This document shows, piece by piece, positions 9,403 to 19,401 of a stretch of DNA of 59,892 bases. The stretch is from Clostridia bacterium. Its GTDB lineage: Bacteria; Bacillota; Clostridia; Peptostreptococcales; JAAYPU01. The DNA is taken from positions 1 to 59,892 of the forward strand of contig JADQBM010000024.1 in NCBI GenBank assembly GCA_016278615.1, written 5' to 3'. Both the position numbers and the translations under genes were made by a program. The stretch's first letter is position 1. The number at the start of each line of letters is the position of its first letter. A model generated the notes under the pieces. It did no database searches, was not told the origin of the DNA, and saw only the letters and a program-made list of their open reading frames with translations.

Positions 9403-11070
9403 TTAATCCTTAATACTTAAAATGGCACCGGTATTTGCAGAAGTAACAAGCTTAGCATACCTTGCTAAATATCCCGTTTTGACCTTGGGTTCTGGTTTTG
9501 TATAAGCCTTTCGTCTTTTCTCAATCTCATCTTGAGATAAATTCACATTTAGTTTTCTATTGGGAATATCAATTTCAATGGTGTCTCCAGTTTTAACTAA
9601 ACCGATTAAACCACCTTCCATAGCCTCAGGGGATACGTGTCCAATAGCAGCACCACGAGTAGCACCTGAAAACCTGCCATCCGTAATCAATGCAACATCC
9701 TTATCTAAGCCTAAACCCGCAATGGCAGAGGTTGGAGATAGCATTTCCCGCATTCCTGGTCCGCCCTTAGGCCCCTCATATCGGATGACGATGACATCGC
9801 CTTTTATAATTTTTTTATCAAATATGGCTTCAACAGCTTCTTCTTCTGAGTCAAATACAATTGCAGGGCCTGAGTGCACCAACATCTCTTCTGCAACAGC
9901 AGACTCTTTAACAACAGAACCGTCAGGACAAAGATTTCCACGAAGAATGGCTAATCCGCCTCTGTTTCTATAGGGAGAATCAATAGGTTTTATTATATCG
10001 TTGTTTTGTACCTTTGTTTTTTCAATATTCTCACCCATAGTATGTCCGGTAACAGTCATACAATCTTTTACAATTAAATCCTTCTTAGTCAACTCATTCA
10101 TCAATGCTGGAATACCACCGGCTAAATGGAGATCTTCCATATGATGAATCCCGCTGGGACTGAGTTTTGTAAGGTAAGGTGTTTTTTCACTTATTTCATC
10201 AAATAAAGACAGCTCTAATGGAATCTCTGCTTCATGGGCAATTGCAGGAAGGTGAAGAACTGTATTAGTAGAACCAGCCATTGCCATATCTACGGTGATG
10301 GCATTTTTGAAGGCGTCAAGGGTTAAAATATCTCTGGGTTTAATACCTTTTTCGATTAACTCCATGACCTTGATCCCTGCAACTTTTGCTAACCGAATTC
10401 TTTCTCCAGTATCAGCAAGGGCTGTACCATTGTATGGAAGTCCCATTCCCAATACTTCAGTAAGACAATTCATGCTATTTGCTGTAAACAAACCAGAGCA
10501 TGAACCGCAACCGGGGCAAGTTCTTTTAGCTGTTTCTTCCAATTCTTCTTCAGTAATCTTACCGTTTTTAAAACTGCCAACCTGTTCTATAACGGTGCTG
10601 AAATCTAATTTTTCACCATTATGGTCACCAGCTCGCATGGGGCCGCCGCTAACCACTACAGAAGGAATATTCAGTCTTGCAGCCGCCATTAGCATCCCAG
10701 GAACAATTTTGTCACAATTGGGGATTAGAACAAGCCCGTCTAAAGCATGTCCTGCTGCTACAGCTTCAATGGAATCTGCAATAAGCTCACGGCTTGCAAG
10801 GGGGTATCTCATTCCTGCATGTCCCATGGCAATACCGTCACATATCCCAATAGCAGGAAACTCAACAGGTGTCCCGCCAGACATCAATACGCCTTTTTTT
10901 GCGGCTTCTGCAATCCTATCTAAATGAATATGTCCGGGTATGATTTCATTCTGAGCATTGACAATACCAATTAAAGGCTTGTCTATTTCTTCTCGTATAT
11001 AACCCATCCCATAAAACAATGCACGAAGAGGTGCGCCCACAGGACCTTTTTTAATATAATCACTTTTCAT
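9403..11070 (-). CDS. ilvD: Dihydroxy-acid dehydratase
   Basis: A 555-residue Fe-S enzyme of valine, isoleucine and pantothenate synthesis, dehydrating 2,3-dihydroxy-3-methylbutanoate and its homologue to 2-oxo acids. Cluster-ligand motifs [10 protein letters not shown] (C119) and [21 protein letters not shown] (C191) are present, as is the C-terminal GFSGAT-like motif [19 protein letters not shown]. The length matches the family. The codon just before the ATG is GTG at 11073, and AAGGAGG is 10 bases before that GTG, so the GTG is an alternative start adding one residue. No other ilv or leu gene is in the window and I see no T-box leader in the roughly 200 bases upstream. Confidence 0.96.
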   Translation of the reverse strand: MKSDYIKKGPVGAPLRALFYGMGYIREEIDKPLIGIVNAQNEIIPGHIHLDRIAEAAKKGVLMSGGTPVEFPAIGICDGIAMGHAGMRYPLASRELIADSIEAVAAGHALDGLVLIPNCDKIVPGMLMAAARLNIPSVVVSGGPMRAGDHNGEKLDFSTVIEQVGSFKNGKITEEELEETAKRTCPGCGSCSGLFTANSMNCLTEVLGMGLPYNGTALADTGERIRLAKVAGIKVMELIEKGIKPRDILTLDAFKNAITVDMAMAGSTNTVLHLPAIAHEAEIPLELSLFDEISEKTPYLTKLSPSGIHHMEDLHLAGGIPALMNELTKKDLIVKDCMTVTGHTMGENIEKTKVQNNDIIKPIDSPYRNRGGLAILRGNLCPDGSVVKESAVAEEMLVHSGPAIVFDSEEEAVEAIFDKKIIKGDVIVIRYEGPKGGPGMREMLSPTSAIAGLGLDKDVALITDGRFSGATRGAAIGHVSPEAMEGGLIGLVKTGDTIEIDIPNRKLNVNLSQDEIEKRRKAYTKPEPKVKTGYLARYAKLVTSANTGAILSIKD

Positions 11071-11282
11071 CACAGTAATACTGCCTCCTTATATTTTTAA
11101 ATAATCATCTTTATATATTACTACAATTAAGAGACTGAGACAAGGTTTCAAGTCCATACCATCTAATAAGATATCTAAATGCCTATACTTAGAAATGGTA
11201 AAAAAGGAAAAAATATAAGCATTTTTTGTAGAATCATGGTAGAATAATTGTAAAATAAACTAGAATGTAAAGTGGAGGGAAC

Positions 11283-13784
11283 ATGGAGAAGAAGGGTAAA
11301 TTTTTATCAATTGGTTTTAAGATTTCCTTGATGGTTTTTATTATGTTGTTTTTAAGTGCATCCATCATCGGTACTTTCAGCTATTGGAATTACAAGGAGA
11401 ACTTAATTGTATTAGCAGGGGATAAAGCTTTAAGCGTTGCAGATTCTGTTGCAGCAACAATTGATGGCGATGAATTTGCTGAAATTGACCGGACCAATAC
11501 TAAAACCCAATATTTTTATTTTGCTCAAGATTTGTTAAGTAAGGTTAAGAAAAAAACAGGGTTTGCCTATGTTTACACTATGGTAGATGAAGATGCAGAC
11601 AATTATAAATATATTATAGATGGTATCTTGCCAGGACAGACTGAAGGAATCAGTGAATTGGGAGATGAACAGCTTAAAGAGGACTATGGTGAAGAGCCTT
11701 TAAAAACATTGGAAACGGGAGAAGGGACAACTTCTGATATTTATTATAATGGAGAAGACTTTGGATATTTGATTTCAGCATTTTCACCCATTATAGATTC
11801 AAAAGGAGATATAGTAGGGATTGTTGGTGTTGATACCAGTGCAAATGAGGTATTAGCTGAAGCCAAAGCCTATATTCCCTTGGTTGCTATTTTTGTTTTG
11901 GTATCAAGCATCTTGTTATTCATCATAGCATTCATGATCATCAGAAGAAGCGTTGTGGTACCATTGAAATTGTTAATGAATGCATCAGATAAGTTGGCAT
12001 TAGGAGATGTTGATGTAAGGATTATTCAAAAAAGTAATGATGAAATGGGACAACTCATGGGTGCCTTTGGCCGCATGGTTAAAAACATAGAAGATCAATC
12101 TAAAAACGCTCAAAAAGTGGCTGAAGGCGATTTGTCAGTTGAAATTATTCCAAAATCAGAAAATGACGTTTTGGCCTTTAGTATGAAGCAGGTTGTAGAG
12201 ACTTTAAAGGATTTGGAACGTGAATCCAAAGTTATGACAGATGCTGCTATGGAAGGCAATCTATCAATTCAAGGAAATGCAGATCATTTTAAAGGTGGCT
12301 TTCATGAAATTGTGCAAGGAATGAATGAAACCTTGGATGCAGTTGTAAAACCCCTTCGTACAGCTATAGATTACATAGGTAAGATGAGTCGGGGAGAAGA
12401 ATTACCTGAATTAGATGCTTCTCATTACAATGGAGAATTCAAGTCTGTGATTAGCAATCTGTTAATCCTGAAGCAGTCATTGGGCTGTATGATTAGGGAA
12501 GTAGAAATAATTGCAGGTGAGGCAGTAAAAGGAAATCTATCTCATAGAGGGGATCTTTCACAGCTTCATGGGAAACATTATGATGTTGTGGAAGGCGTTA
12601 ACAAAATTTTAGATGCAATTGTTGAACCCATTCAGGAAGCCTTAGCCGTTTTGAAGGATATAAGGGCAGGCAGCTTGAACTCAAGGGTTAAAGGAAATTA
12701 TCAAGGGGACTATGAAGAAATTAAAGATGTATTGAACGATATGGGTAAAATCCTTAATGAATATATCACAGAAGTGACGTATGCTTTGGGTGAAATTGCC
12801 AATAAAAATATCACAGCAGAGATTGATGATGAGGGAGATGAATATGAAGGCGATTTTATAAAATTAAAAGATGCCATCAATAATATTATCGAACAATATA
12901 ATTTTATCTTTACTGAGATTAAAGGGGCTGCTGAACAGGTGGAAACTGTTGCGGAGCAAGTATCAGGCACAAGCCAATCCCTTTCTCAAGGGGCATCAGA
13001 GCAAGCCAGTTCCATTGAAGAAATCGGAGCAACAGTTATGGAAATATTGGCTCAAACGAAGGATAATGCAGGAAATGCAAATAAGGCAAATGAACTTTCC
13101 ATTCAAGCCAAAATGGATGCTCAAAAAGGTAATAGTCAAATGCATAATATGCTTGAGTCTATGAATGAAATTAAAGAATCCTCAAAAAATATTTCAAATA
13201 TTATTAAAGTCATTGATGAAATTGCATTTCAGACAAATATACTGGCTCTGAATGCAGCTGTAGAAGCGGCAAGAGCAGGTGAACATGGTAAGGGTTTCGC
13301 AGTTGTAGCCGAGGAAGTTAGAAATCTTGCAGCGAGAAGTGCTCAGGCTGCAAAAGAGACGACAGATTTGATTGACAATTCTATTATAAAAGTTGAAGAA
13401 GGCTATAGTATGGCAATTGAAACGGCAGATGCTTTAAATAAAATTGTTGAAGGCGTAGAAAATGAAGAAAAAATAGTGAGTCTCATTGCGGAAGCTTCTA
13501 ACAATCAGGCAGTGGCCATAGAAGAGATTAACAAAGGAATAGAACAGGTTTCAGGTGTGACACAAACATACACAGCTACAGCTGAGGAAAGTGCATCAGC
13601 TAGCGAAGAAATGACAGGACAGGCGCAGATGTTAAAGAACATGATACAAACGTTTAGACTTAAAGATTCCAAGGACGAAGTAAGAAAACCCATATTAGAA
13701 ATATCCCAAAGGAGTCATGCAGAAAAACAGAAAAAAGAGGGTGTAAAAATCACTTTAGACGATGATGATTTCGGGAAATATTAA
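11283..13784 (+). CDS. Methyl-accepting chemotaxis protein
   Basis: An 833-residue transmembrane chemoreceptor. TM1 is at about residues 11-33 and an extracellular sensory region spans about 34-198, probably Cache-like. TM2 is at about 199-219. A HAMP domain follows, then a long stretch of further HAMP-like helices (to about 540) and the cytoplasmic coiled-coil signalling domain. The hairpin tip [21 protein letters not shown] near residues 645-665 is the conserved CheA/CheW-binding region. No C-terminal CheR-tethering pentapeptide is evident. TGGAGGGA precedes the ATG. cheW follows 58 bases later, so the two probably form a receptor-coupling unit. The ligand is unknown. Confidence 0.93.
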   Translation: MEKKGKFLSIGFKISLMVFIMLFLSASIIGTFSYWNYKENLIVLAGDKALSVADSVAATIDGDEFAEIDRTNTKTQYFYFAQDLLSKVKKKTGFAYVYTMVDEDADNYKYIIDGILPGQTEGISELGDEQLKEDYGEEPLKTLETGEGTTSDIYYNGEDFGYLISAFSPIIDSKGDIVGIVGVDTSANEVLAEAKAYIPLVAIFVLVSSILLFIIAFMIIRRSVVVPLKLLMNASDKLALGDVDVRIIQKSNDEMGQLMGAFGRMVKNIEDQSKNAQKVAEGDLSVEIIPKSENDVLAFSMKQVVETLKDLERESKVMTDAAMEGNLSIQGNADHFKGGFHEIVQGMNETLDAVVKPLRTAIDYIGKMSRGEELPELDASHYNGEFKSVISNLLILKQSLGCMIREVEIIAGEAVKGNLSHRGDLSQLHGKHYDVVEGVNKILDAIVEPIQEALAVLKDIRAGSLNSRVKGNYQGDYEEIKDVLNDMGKILNEYITEVTYALGEIANKNITAEIDDEGDEYEGDFIKLKDAINNIIEQYNFIFTEIKGAAEQVETVAEQVSGTSQSLSQGASEQASSIEEIGATVMEILAQTKDNAGNANKANELSIQAKMDAQKGNSQMHNMLESMNEIKESSKNISNIIKVIDEIAFQTNILALNAAVEAARAGEHGKGFAVVAEEVRNLAARSAQAAKETTDLIDNSIIKVEEGYSMAIETADALNKIVEGVENEEKIVSLIAEASNNQAVAIEEINKGIEQVSGVTQTYTATAEESASASEEMTGQAQMLKNMIQTFRLKDSKDEVRKPILEISQRSHAEKQKKEGVKITLDDDDFGKY

Positions 13785-13842
13785 TTCAGAACAAAGACAA
13801 GTGAACTGACCAGAAATTAAAATAAATGAAAGGGGTAAAGGT

Positions 13843-14295
13843 ATGGACCAGTATTTGACTTTTATTTTAGATGAAGACCATTATGGCATAGATATATCTA
13901 GCGTTATAGAGATTATCGGGATACAAAAAATCACCCAAATGCCTCAACAGCCTGAGTATGTTAATGGGGTGATTAACTTAAGAGGTAGGATTATACCAAC
14001 ACTTGATGTGAGGGCAAGATTTAAGAAAGAAAGAGTTCCATACGATGAACGAACCTGTATTATTGTTGTAGATGTCCAAGAAACCATGATCGGCTTTATA
14101 GTAGATAGAGTGGATGAAGTGCTTGGGATCTCCCCTGAGAGCATATCCAGCCCACCAAGATTTAACCAAGACTTTAAAGGGAGATATGTCAATGGTATTG
14201 CCAAAATTGAAGACAGCATTATTATGATTTTAGAGAGTGCCTTGCTACTTTCAGAAGATGAACTGGCTGAAACGCAAATGATGAAGGAAGGGTAA
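13843..14295 (+). CDS. cheW: Chemotaxis coupling protein CheW
   Basis: A 150-residue SH3-like CheW domain protein that bridges receptors and the CheA kinase. Family motifs are YGIDISSVIEII near residue 13 and VNGVINLRGRIIPTLDVRARF at about residues 42-62. IVVDVQETMIGFIVDRVDEV and a C-terminal MILESALLL follow. AAAGGGGTAAAGGT precedes the ATG. It directly follows the chemoreceptor gene and ends in a strong terminator. Confidence 0.95.
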   Translation: MDQYLTFILDEDHYGIDISSVIEIIGIQKITQMPQQPEYVNGVINLRGRIIPTLDVRARFKKERVPYDERTCIIVVDVQETMIGFIVDRVDEVLGISPESISSPPRFNQDFKGRYVNGIAKIEDSIIMILESALLLSEDELAETQMMKEG

Positions 14296-14297
14296 AT

Positions 14298-14452
14298 AAT
14301 TTAGGATTTAAGATTTAGGATTTAAGATTGAAGGAAGGAATTTTGTTTAAAAACAAAATTCCTTTTTTTAGTATTGCTAATTTTGCATAGCAAAATTAAC
14401 TATAAATCTTAAATCTTAAATCCTAAATCTTAAATCCTAAATCTTAAATCCC
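14298..14452. repeat. Mirrored-arm intergenic element, copy 5
   Basis: The left arm is TTAGGATTTAAGATTTAGG-type repeats (14301-14330). The right arm is the mirror, TAAATCTTAAATCCTAAATC-type repeats (14402-14450). Between them are a strong terminator hairpin and a second hairpin, TAATTTTGC ATA GCAAAATTA, at about 14379-14399. It separates cheW from the M-box promoter. Confidence 0.7.
14335..14369 (+). terminator. Intrinsic terminator after cheW
   Basis: AAGGAATTTTGTTT (14335-14348) pairs with AAACAAAATTCCTT (14351-14364), followed by a T-run to 14369. The hairpin is also the centre of the repeat element. Confidence 0.9.
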
Positions 14453-14456
14453 CATG

Positions 14457-14485
14457 TTGCTTTTACTAGGTGGGTGGTTTATAAT
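14457..14485 (+). promoter_or_regulatory. Sigma-A promoter of the M-box/mgtE transcript
   Basis: TTGCTT (14457-14462), 17-bp spacer, TATAAT (14480-14485). The expected start, near 14492, lies just before the riboswitch. Confidence 0.75.
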
Positions 14486-14502
14486 TAACATACAAAAGAA
14501 AA

Positions 14503-14652
14503 GTATGTTAGGTGAGGTTCCTATTGAGATATATGCTGTTGCCCAGAAATGTCGAGAGACGCCAACGGGTCAGCAGGAATAATCGGTAAGGTTATTTCTA
14601 ACACAGCTGACAGTGGTCAAAGCTCAATAGTGCTAAAGCTCAACGTGTATAG
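14503..14652 (+). ncRNA. M-box (ykoK) magnesium riboswitch
   Basis: The segment carries the conserved M-box core in order: GTTAGGTGAGGTTCCTAT, then TGCCCAGAAATGTCGAGAGA, CGCCAACGGGTCAGCAGGAA, TAATCGG, and near the 3' side GTGCTAAAGCTCAACG. It lies directly upstream of mgtE, a classical M-box target. In the known mechanism, bound Mg2+ stabilises the compact aptamer and allows the following terminator to form, shutting off the transporter gene. Confidence 0.95.
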
Positions 14653-14659
14653 ACATTTT

Positions 14660-14685
14660 CTCTACTTGTTGAGTAGAGTTTTTTA
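14660..14685 (+). terminator. Riboswitch-controlled terminator
   Basis: CTCTACT (14660-14666) pairs with AGTAGAG (14672-14678) and is followed by TTTTTTATTT. It sits directly after the M-box aptamer and is its expected expression platform. Confidence 0.85.
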
Positions 14686-14702
14686 TTTATAGAAAGGAAG
14701 TG

Positions 14703-14813
14703 ATGGTCGTGGATACGAGTCCGTTACCGGATGGACAGATGATTAGAAACTTAGGGAATACTAATAATAATTATGGGGGAGCCACGACTGTTATGATTTT
14801 CTGGCTCTCATAA
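14703..14813 (+). CDS. Small ORF between M-box terminator and mgtE
   Basis: A 36-codon ORF starting MVVDTSPLPDGQMIRN and ending TTVMIFWLS. It has AAAGGA four bases before the ATG (a GTG at 14700 is the alternative). Its TAA stop at 14811-14813 overlaps the AAGGAGG site of mgtE, so translation would be coupled to mgtE. A GAGCCA/TGGCTC inverted repeat (about 14779-14807) precedes that site. I do not recognise the peptide. It could be a leader peptide adding a second control layer to magnesium transport, or a chance ORF. The Asp/Pro-containing start recalls the Salmonella mgtL leader only loosely. Confidence 0.45.
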   Translation: MVVDTSPLPDGQMIRNLGNTNNNYGGATTVMIFWLS

Positions 14814-14825
14814 GGAGGGGCAGGA

Positions 14826-16175
14826 ATGTATGAAGAAATCATAATAATGCTGCAAGAAAAGCAGTTTAATAAAGCGCGCAATGAAGTGCTTAACTACAAT
14901 GAAGCTGACATTGCAGAAATTATTGAAGAAGCTATTGAAGAGGTTAGTATAGAAAAGGCGATTATATTGTTTCGAATGTTGCCTAAGGACATATCTTCTG
15001 AAGTTTTTTCATTTTTATCCAGTGATACGAAATTAGAAATTGTTGATGGTATTACTGATAAGGAAATTCAATATATTGTTGATGAGCTATTTTTTGACGA
15101 TATGATAGACCTTCTTGAAGAATTGCCGGCAAATGTTGTCAAGAAAATATTAAGCCGTACTGAAAAGGAAAAAAGAAAACTCATAAATCAGTTTTTAAAA
15201 TATCCTGTGGATAGTGCAGGAAGTCTAATGACTATAGAATATGCTGATTTAAAAAAAGAGATGACGGTTAAAGAATCAATTGATTATCTCAAGCAACATG
15301 GAATTTCAAAAGAGACCATTTATACTTGTTATATAATGGATGCAGGAAGAAGATTAGAAGGAATCGTCCCTTTAAGAAAACTTATTATCAATGAAGATGA
15401 TACTTTATTGAAAGACATCATGGATACCGATGTGATTTTTGTCAATGCCTATGAGGATCAAGAAGAGATTGCTAAGGTTTTTATGAAGTATGACTTTATC
15501 GCCCTTCCCGTAGTGGATAAAGAAAACCGGCTGGTGGGCATCATTACCATAGATGATATTGTGGATGTTATAGAGCAGGAAAATACGGAAGACTTTCATA
15601 GAATGGCTGCTCTTATGCCCTCTGAAAAGCAGTACATGGACTCAAGCGTTTTGTACTTAGCAAGACAAAGAATCCCATGGCTTCTTGTTTTAATGTTTTC
15701 TTCTATTGTTACGGGTAGTATTATTGGGAAGTTTGAACTGATGTTGTCTCAGGTGATTGCTTTGGTTACTTTTCTGCCAATGGTTATGGGAACTGGTGGC
15801 AATGCTGGTGCCCAATCTTCCACTTTGGTGATTCGTGGAATGGCAGTTGGAGATGTGAAGCTTACGGATATTCTATGGGTTGTTTGGAAAGAAATAAGAG
15901 TAAGTGCCGTTGTTGGAATTGTTTTAAGTACCTTTAACTTTGTACGTATTTATGTGGTTGGCAATGGAAGTCTTGGCTTGGCTGTAACCGTTAGTCTTTC
16001 TTTATTCTTGGTCATTTTAGCAGCTAAAGTCATTGGAGGCACTTTGCCTATTATTGCAAAAAAAATAGGCATTGACCCTGCTATTATGGCAAACCCTTTG
16101 ATCGCTTCCCTAACCGACATGATATCTGTTACCATTTATTTCATACTTGCAACTTATATATTGGGAATCGGATAA
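14826..16175 (+). CDS. mgtE: Magnesium transporter MgtE
   Basis: A 449-residue Mg2+ channel of the inner membrane. The N-terminal superhelical domain spans about residues 1-125. A CBS pair follows at about 130-255, including FVNAYEDQEEIAKVFMKYDFIALPVVD and GIITIDDIVDVI. Five C-terminal TM helices start at about residue 280. The signature MGTGGNAGAQSSTLVIRGMA, close to the pore, is intact. AAGGAGGGG precedes the ATG. It is controlled by the upstream M-box and possibly by the small coupled ORF. Confidence 0.96.
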   Translation: MYEEIIIMLQEKQFNKARNEVLNYNEADIAEIIEEAIEEVSIEKAIILFRMLPKDISSEVFSFLSSDTKLEIVDGITDKEIQYIVDELFFDDMIDLLEELPANVVKKILSRTEKEKRKLINQFLKYPVDSAGSLMTIEYADLKKEMTVKESIDYLKQHGISKETIYTCYIMDAGRRLEGIVPLRKLIINEDDTLLKDIMDTDVIFVNAYEDQEEIAKVFMKYDFIALPVVDKENRLVGIITIDDIVDVIEQENTEDFHRMAALMPSEKQYMDSSVLYLARQRIPWLLVLMFSSIVTGSIIGKFELMLSQVIALVTFLPMVMGTGGNAGAQSSTLVIRGMAVGDVKLTDILWVVWKEIRVSAVVGIVLSTFNFVRIYVVGNGSLGLAVTVSLSLFLVILAAKVIGGTLPIIAKKIGIDPAIMANPLIASLTDMISVTIYFILATYILGIG

Positions 16176-16181
16176 AAATCA

Positions 16182-16326
16182 ATTAACAATTAAGAATTAA
16201 TAATTAAGAATTAAGGAAGAAATTCTACTTAAGTAGAATTTCGATGATTTAAATATTAAATGATGCAGATTTTGAGGAGCAAAATCCTCCTTCATTATTC
16301 ATTATTCATTCTTAATTATTAATTTT
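16182..16326. repeat. Mirrored-arm intergenic element, copy 6
   Basis: The left arm is AATTAAGAATTAATAATTAAG-like and the right arm is CATTATTCATTCTTAATTATTAA-like. Inside is a perfect 24-bp palindrome at 16219-16242 (GAAATTCTACTT and its complement). A GATTTTG...CAAAATC hairpin lies at about 16267-16287. The element occupies the mgtE-acpS gap and ends just before the acpS ribosome-binding site. Confidence 0.65.
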
Positions 16327-16338
16327 AGGAGGACTCAT

Positions 16339-16719
16339 ATGATTGTAGGGATTGGGACGGATATTATTGAAATAGGTAGAATAAAAAGTGCTTTGGAAAA
16401 AACAGAGCATTCTTTTCTTGATAGAGTATTTTCAGATAGAGAAATAGAATTCTTCCAGAAAAACAATATGAAACTTCAAACTATTGCCGGAAGCTTCGCA
16501 GCTAAAGAAGCTGTTATGAAAGTATTTGGAACGGGGTTAAGAGGATTTAAGCTTAAAGATATTGAAGTTATCAGGGATGAGTTAGGCAAACCTTATGTCG
16601 TTTTATCTAATAATGCTCTCAAAATTGCACAGGATAAGAATATTTTACAAATACATTTGTCCATATCCCATTGTAAAGAATATGCGATTGCCTATGCAGT
16701 AGGGGAGAAGAATGTTTAG
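16339..16719 (+). CDS. acpS: Holo-[acyl-carrier-protein] synthase
   Basis: A 126-residue phosphopantetheinyl transferase that moves 4'-phosphopantetheine from CoA to acyl carrier protein. The magnesium-binding N-terminal motif GIGTDIIEIGRI is present. So is the second motif FAAKEAVMKVFGTGLRGF, followed by LSISHCKEYAIAYAV. Length is normal. TTAGGAGG precedes the ATG. An acpS-nnr-ndoAI-ndoA order, as here, is common in Firmicutes. Confidence 0.96.
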   Translation: MIVGIGTDIIEIGRIKSALEKTEHSFLDRVFSDREIEFFQKNNMKLQTIAGSFAAKEAVMKVFGTGLRGFKLKDIEVIRDELGKPYVVLSNNALKIAQDKNILQIHLSISHCKEYAIAYAVGEKNV

Positions 16720-16880
16720 GATTTAGGATTTAAGATTTATGGATGATTTTGTTGTGCAAAATCATAAAATATATTTATTGAAGTAAACTTTTTTGATTCT
16801 AATACTTCTAATAACGAGTAATTAAATATAGATTTTGGAACAAAATCCACCTTCAATCTTAAATCCTAAATCTTAAATAT
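16719..16880. repeat. Mirrored-arm intergenic element, copy 7
   Basis: The left arm is TTAGGATTTAGGATTTAAG, beginning at the acpS stop. The right arm is CTTCAATCTTAAATCCTAAA (about 16851-16880). Inner hairpins are GATTTTG/CAAAATC at about 16744-16764 and GATTTTGGAACAAAATC at about 16831-16847. Its arm sequence matches copies 2 and 5. Confidence 0.65.
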
Positions 16881-16903
16881 GTAATGAACGGAGTGAATAA
16901 CTT

Positions 16904-18454
16904 ATGATGGTTGTGACTGGGCGGCAGATGAAAGAAATCGATAGAATGGCCATAGAAGATTATCAAATTCCAAGTTTAAGGCTCATGGAATCAGCTGGAG
17001 CCTATGTTTTTGAGGAAGTAATGAAAGAGTTAAGTGAAGAAACCAAGACAGTATGTGTCATTTGTGGGGTAGGAAATAATGGTGGAGATGGTTATGTGGT
17101 TGCGCGAAAATTGACGCACCATTTTATACCTGTAAAAGTATACGCTACAGGGCCAATAGAAAAGTTGGCTGGAGATTGCAAAACAAATTATGAAAGATTA
17201 GCCGAATTGGGAATTCATATAAGCGTGTTGGATGATGACGAAAAACTTCAGAAATTACGAGAAGATATAAAAAGTGCAAATGTTATTGTAGATGCCATAT
17301 TAGGAACAGGAATTACCAGAAGCGTAAGTGAATATATTAAAGAGGTATTTGAAATAGTAAATAACAGTGGCAAAAAAGTGATATCTGTGGATATTCCTTC
17401 TGGAATTGGTGCTGATAATGGAGAAGTCTTCAATGCGGCCATTAAAGCTCAGAAAACCATAACCTTTCAATTTCCTAAAATCGGATGTGTTTTATTTCCA
17501 GGAGCAGAATATACAGGAGAACTTCTTGTAAAAGATATTGGAATACCTGAAGAAGTCATAAGGCGAAATCATTCACAGATACATATCATTGATGAAGACT
17601 TAATAAAACAAATCATTAAACCTAAAAAAAGAGATTCCCATAAAGGAGATTATGGGAAATTACTACTCATTGCAGGGTCAAAAGGCATGGCTGGCGCAGC
17701 TGTCCTTGCGGGTAAAGCAGCATTAAGGAGTGGCGTCGGGCTGTTAAAAATGGCGGTGCCTGAGTCTATTAATGATATTCTTCAAATTTCACTGCCTGAA
17801 GCCATATGCTTGCCTCTGAGCGGTTCTAAGAGTCATAAGTTGGATCAGACTTGCTTAGACGAACTTGTGGCATATTCAAAGACATGTAGTGCTATGGCAG
17901 TGGGTCCTGGTATGGGTAAGGGTAAAGATTTTTTTGATATAATGACAAGACTTACTGAAGAGATAAATACGCCTATTGTCATAGATGCGGATGCTATAAA
18001 TGCAATAGGAAATGATGCGGATGATTTTTTTAAAAGAAATCCTTACATGATCATAACACCTCACCCAGGGGAAATGTCACGTCTTACGGGTCTTTCAATT
18101 CAAAAAATTAACGACGATAGAATTCGCATTGCAAGGGATTATTCTAAAAAATGGGGAATAATAGTCATATTAAAAGGAGCACGGTCAGTTGTTGCATCCC
18201 CAGATGGGTGTGTCTACATCAATGTGACAGGAAATCCTGGCATGGCTACAGGTGGCAGTGGAGATGTGTTAACAGGTATTTTGTCTTCTTTTGTTGCCCA
18301 AAAAATAGAAAGAAAAGAGGCCGCAATTGCTTCAGTATACGTTCATGGTAAGGCTGGAGACATTATGGCAGCCAAAGTTGGCGAACATGGTCTTACGGCA
18401 ATGGATATAGCAGAAGGTGTTGGAATTGCGATAAAATCAATAATTAACAAATAA
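16904..18454 (+). CDS. nnr: Bifunctional NAD(P)H-hydrate epimerase/dehydratase
   Basis: A 516-residue repair enzyme for hydrated NADH/NADPH. The N-terminal YjeF domain (about residues 1-215) epimerises NAD(P)HX and has the motif CGVGNNGGDGYVVAR. The C-terminal ribokinase-like domain (about 225-510) is the ADP-dependent dehydratase, with KGDYGKLLLIAGS and the catalytic-loop motif NPGMATGGSGDVLTGI. ATGATG gives two possible starts three bases apart. A GGAG lies upstream. Position between acpS and ndoAI is typical of Firmicutes. Confidence 0.95.
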   Translation: MMVVTGRQMKEIDRMAIEDYQIPSLRLMESAGAYVFEEVMKELSEETKTVCVICGVGNNGGDGYVVARKLTHHFIPVKVYATGPIEKLAGDCKTNYERLAELGIHISVLDDDEKLQKLREDIKSANVIVDAILGTGITRSVSEYIKEVFEIVNNSGKKVISVDIPSGIGADNGEVFNAAIKAQKTITFQFPKIGCVLFPGAEYTGELLVKDIGIPEEVIRRNHSQIHIIDEDLIKQIIKPKKRDSHKGDYGKLLLIAGSKGMAGAAVLAGKAALRSGVGLLKMAVPESINDILQISLPEAICLPLSGSKSHKLDQTCLDELVAYSKTCSAMAVGPGMGKGKDFFDIMTRLTEEINTPIVIDADAINAIGNDADDFFKRNPYMIITPHPGEMSRLTGLSIQKINDDRIRIARDYSKKWGIIVILKGARSVVASPDGCVYINVTGNPGMATGGSGDVLTGILSSFVAQKIERKEAAIASVYVHGKAGDIMAAKVGEHGLTAMDIAEGVGIAIKSIINK

Positions 18455-18481
18455 TTGGGAATAATAGTAAGAAAGCCTTTG

Positions 18482-18511
18482 TTGACACTATTCCCCCCAA
18501 GTGTATATAAT
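18482..18511 (+). promoter_or_regulatory. Sigma-A promoter of ndoAI-ndoA
   Basis: TTGACA (18482-18487), 18-bp spacer, TATAAT (18506-18511), about 80 bases before the antitoxin gene. It makes the pair independent of nnr transcription. Confidence 0.8.
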
Positions 18512-18593
18512 AGTAATATATATTAATTTATATATGCTAACAGAATATTCACCTTAGCAGAAATGAAGGTGTAAAATTTTAAGGAGAGGTTTT

Positions 18594-18869
18594 ATGGCTG
18601 ATTCCAGAAAAGTATTAATTAATCTTCCCATTCATTTACTCGATGAAGTAGACGATTTAGTTAAAGAGGAAAAGCAAAACAGAAGTGAATTTATTAGGGA
18701 AGCTATGAAACTTTATCTACGCGAGCGAAAAAAAATACGCATTCGAGAAATAATGAAAAAAGGATATACAGAAATGGGTATGGTCAATTTAAAGATGTGT
18801 GAGGAAGGTCTGGAAGACGACAGAATGCTCCTTGAAAAATACGAAAAAATTTTAGCGGAGAGTGAGTGA
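18594..18869 (+). CDS. ndoAI: Ribbon-helix-helix antitoxin NdoAI (EndoAI)
   Basis: A 91-residue CopG/MetJ-like antitoxin. The N-terminal ribbon-helix-helix fold includes [20 protein letters not shown] and [16 protein letters not shown] and should bind the operon promoter. The C-terminal helix (about residues 55-91) should wrap the toxin and block its RNA site. AAGGAGAGG precedes the ATG. Its stop lies one base before the likely TTG start of the toxin gene, so the two are translationally linked. Confidence 0.92.
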   Translation: MADSRKVLINLPIHLLDEVDDLVKEEKQNRSEFIREAMKLYLRERKKIRIREIMKKGYTEMGMVNLKMCEEGLEDDRMLLEKYEKILAESE

Positions 18870-18870
18870 C

Positions 18871-19221
18871 TTGGTAATAAAACGAGGTGATATTTTTTTT
18901 GCGGATTTGAGTCCGGTCATTGGTTCAGAACAAGGTGGGTTAAGACCGGTTTTAGTCCTTCAGAATGATATAGGAAATAAATATAGCCCTACAGTAATCA
19001 TTACAGCTATCACTTCTCAGATAAATAAAGCCAAGCTTCCAACTCATGTTGAGATAGAAGCTTTAGGTCACGGACTAAATAAAGATTCGGTTGTATTACT
19101 TGAGCAGATAAGAACCATAGATAAGCAACGTTTAAAAGAAAAAATCGGGCACGCTGATGATGAAATAATGAATAAAGTTAATGATGCTCTGTCAGTGAGC
19201 TTTGGATTAATAGATTTTTAG
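18871..19221 (+). CDS. ndoA: MazF-type endoribonuclease NdoA (EndoA)
   Basis: A toxin ribonuclease of the PemK/MazF family that cuts single-stranded mRNA at short specific sites. Family motifs are [29 protein letters not shown], and the C-terminal [19 protein letters not shown] chose the TTG at 18871: GCGGAG lies at a good distance, and the resulting 116 residues equal the length and N terminus of Bacillus subtilis NdoA (MIVKRGD). A GTG at 18862 would overlap the antitoxin and lacks ribosome-binding-site spacing. Confidence 0.94.
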   Translation: MVIKRGDIFFADLSPVIGSEQGGLRPVLVLQNDIGNKYSPTVIITAITSQINKAKLPTHVEIEALGHGLNKDSVVLLEQIRTIDKQRLKEKIGHADDEIMNKVNDALSVSFGLIDF

Positions 19222-19239
19222 CAGTAGAAATCTACAAAT

Positions 19240-19335
19240 ATAAATTTGGTCGGCAACGTAATCTAAATCAATGATTTAGACTACGCGACATCTGACCTAC
19301 GACGCAATCAAAGATTGTTTGTTAGGTCATTATGA
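19240..19335. repeat. Inverted-repeat cluster related to the window start
   Basis: GTCGGCAACGTAATCTAAAT is followed by a mirrored ATTTAGACTACGCGAC. Next comes TGACCTACGACGCAATC, mirrored by GATTGTTTGTTAGGTCA (19291-19329). The second block is a diverged relative of the 39-bp repeats at 16-118. No gene lies in 19222-19401. Confidence 0.55.
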
Positions 19336-19401
19336 TTTCTTTGCATAAGTTCAACAGCAACGTTTCACGTTGGGTGAGCTAGGAAATGGAGGATAATAAA
19401 A

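Noticed and set aside
10295-10927. 210-codon plus-strand ORF over ilvD
   Set aside because: It is the opposite-strand shadow of a highly conserved enzyme gene, with no start signal.
11074-11282. T-box or other leader before ilvD
   Set aside because: I searched for the T-box core and specifier structure and found none in this divergent gap.
18862-18870. GTG start for ndoA
   Set aside because: It has no room for a ribosome-binding site. The TTG at 18871 gives the 116-residue family length.
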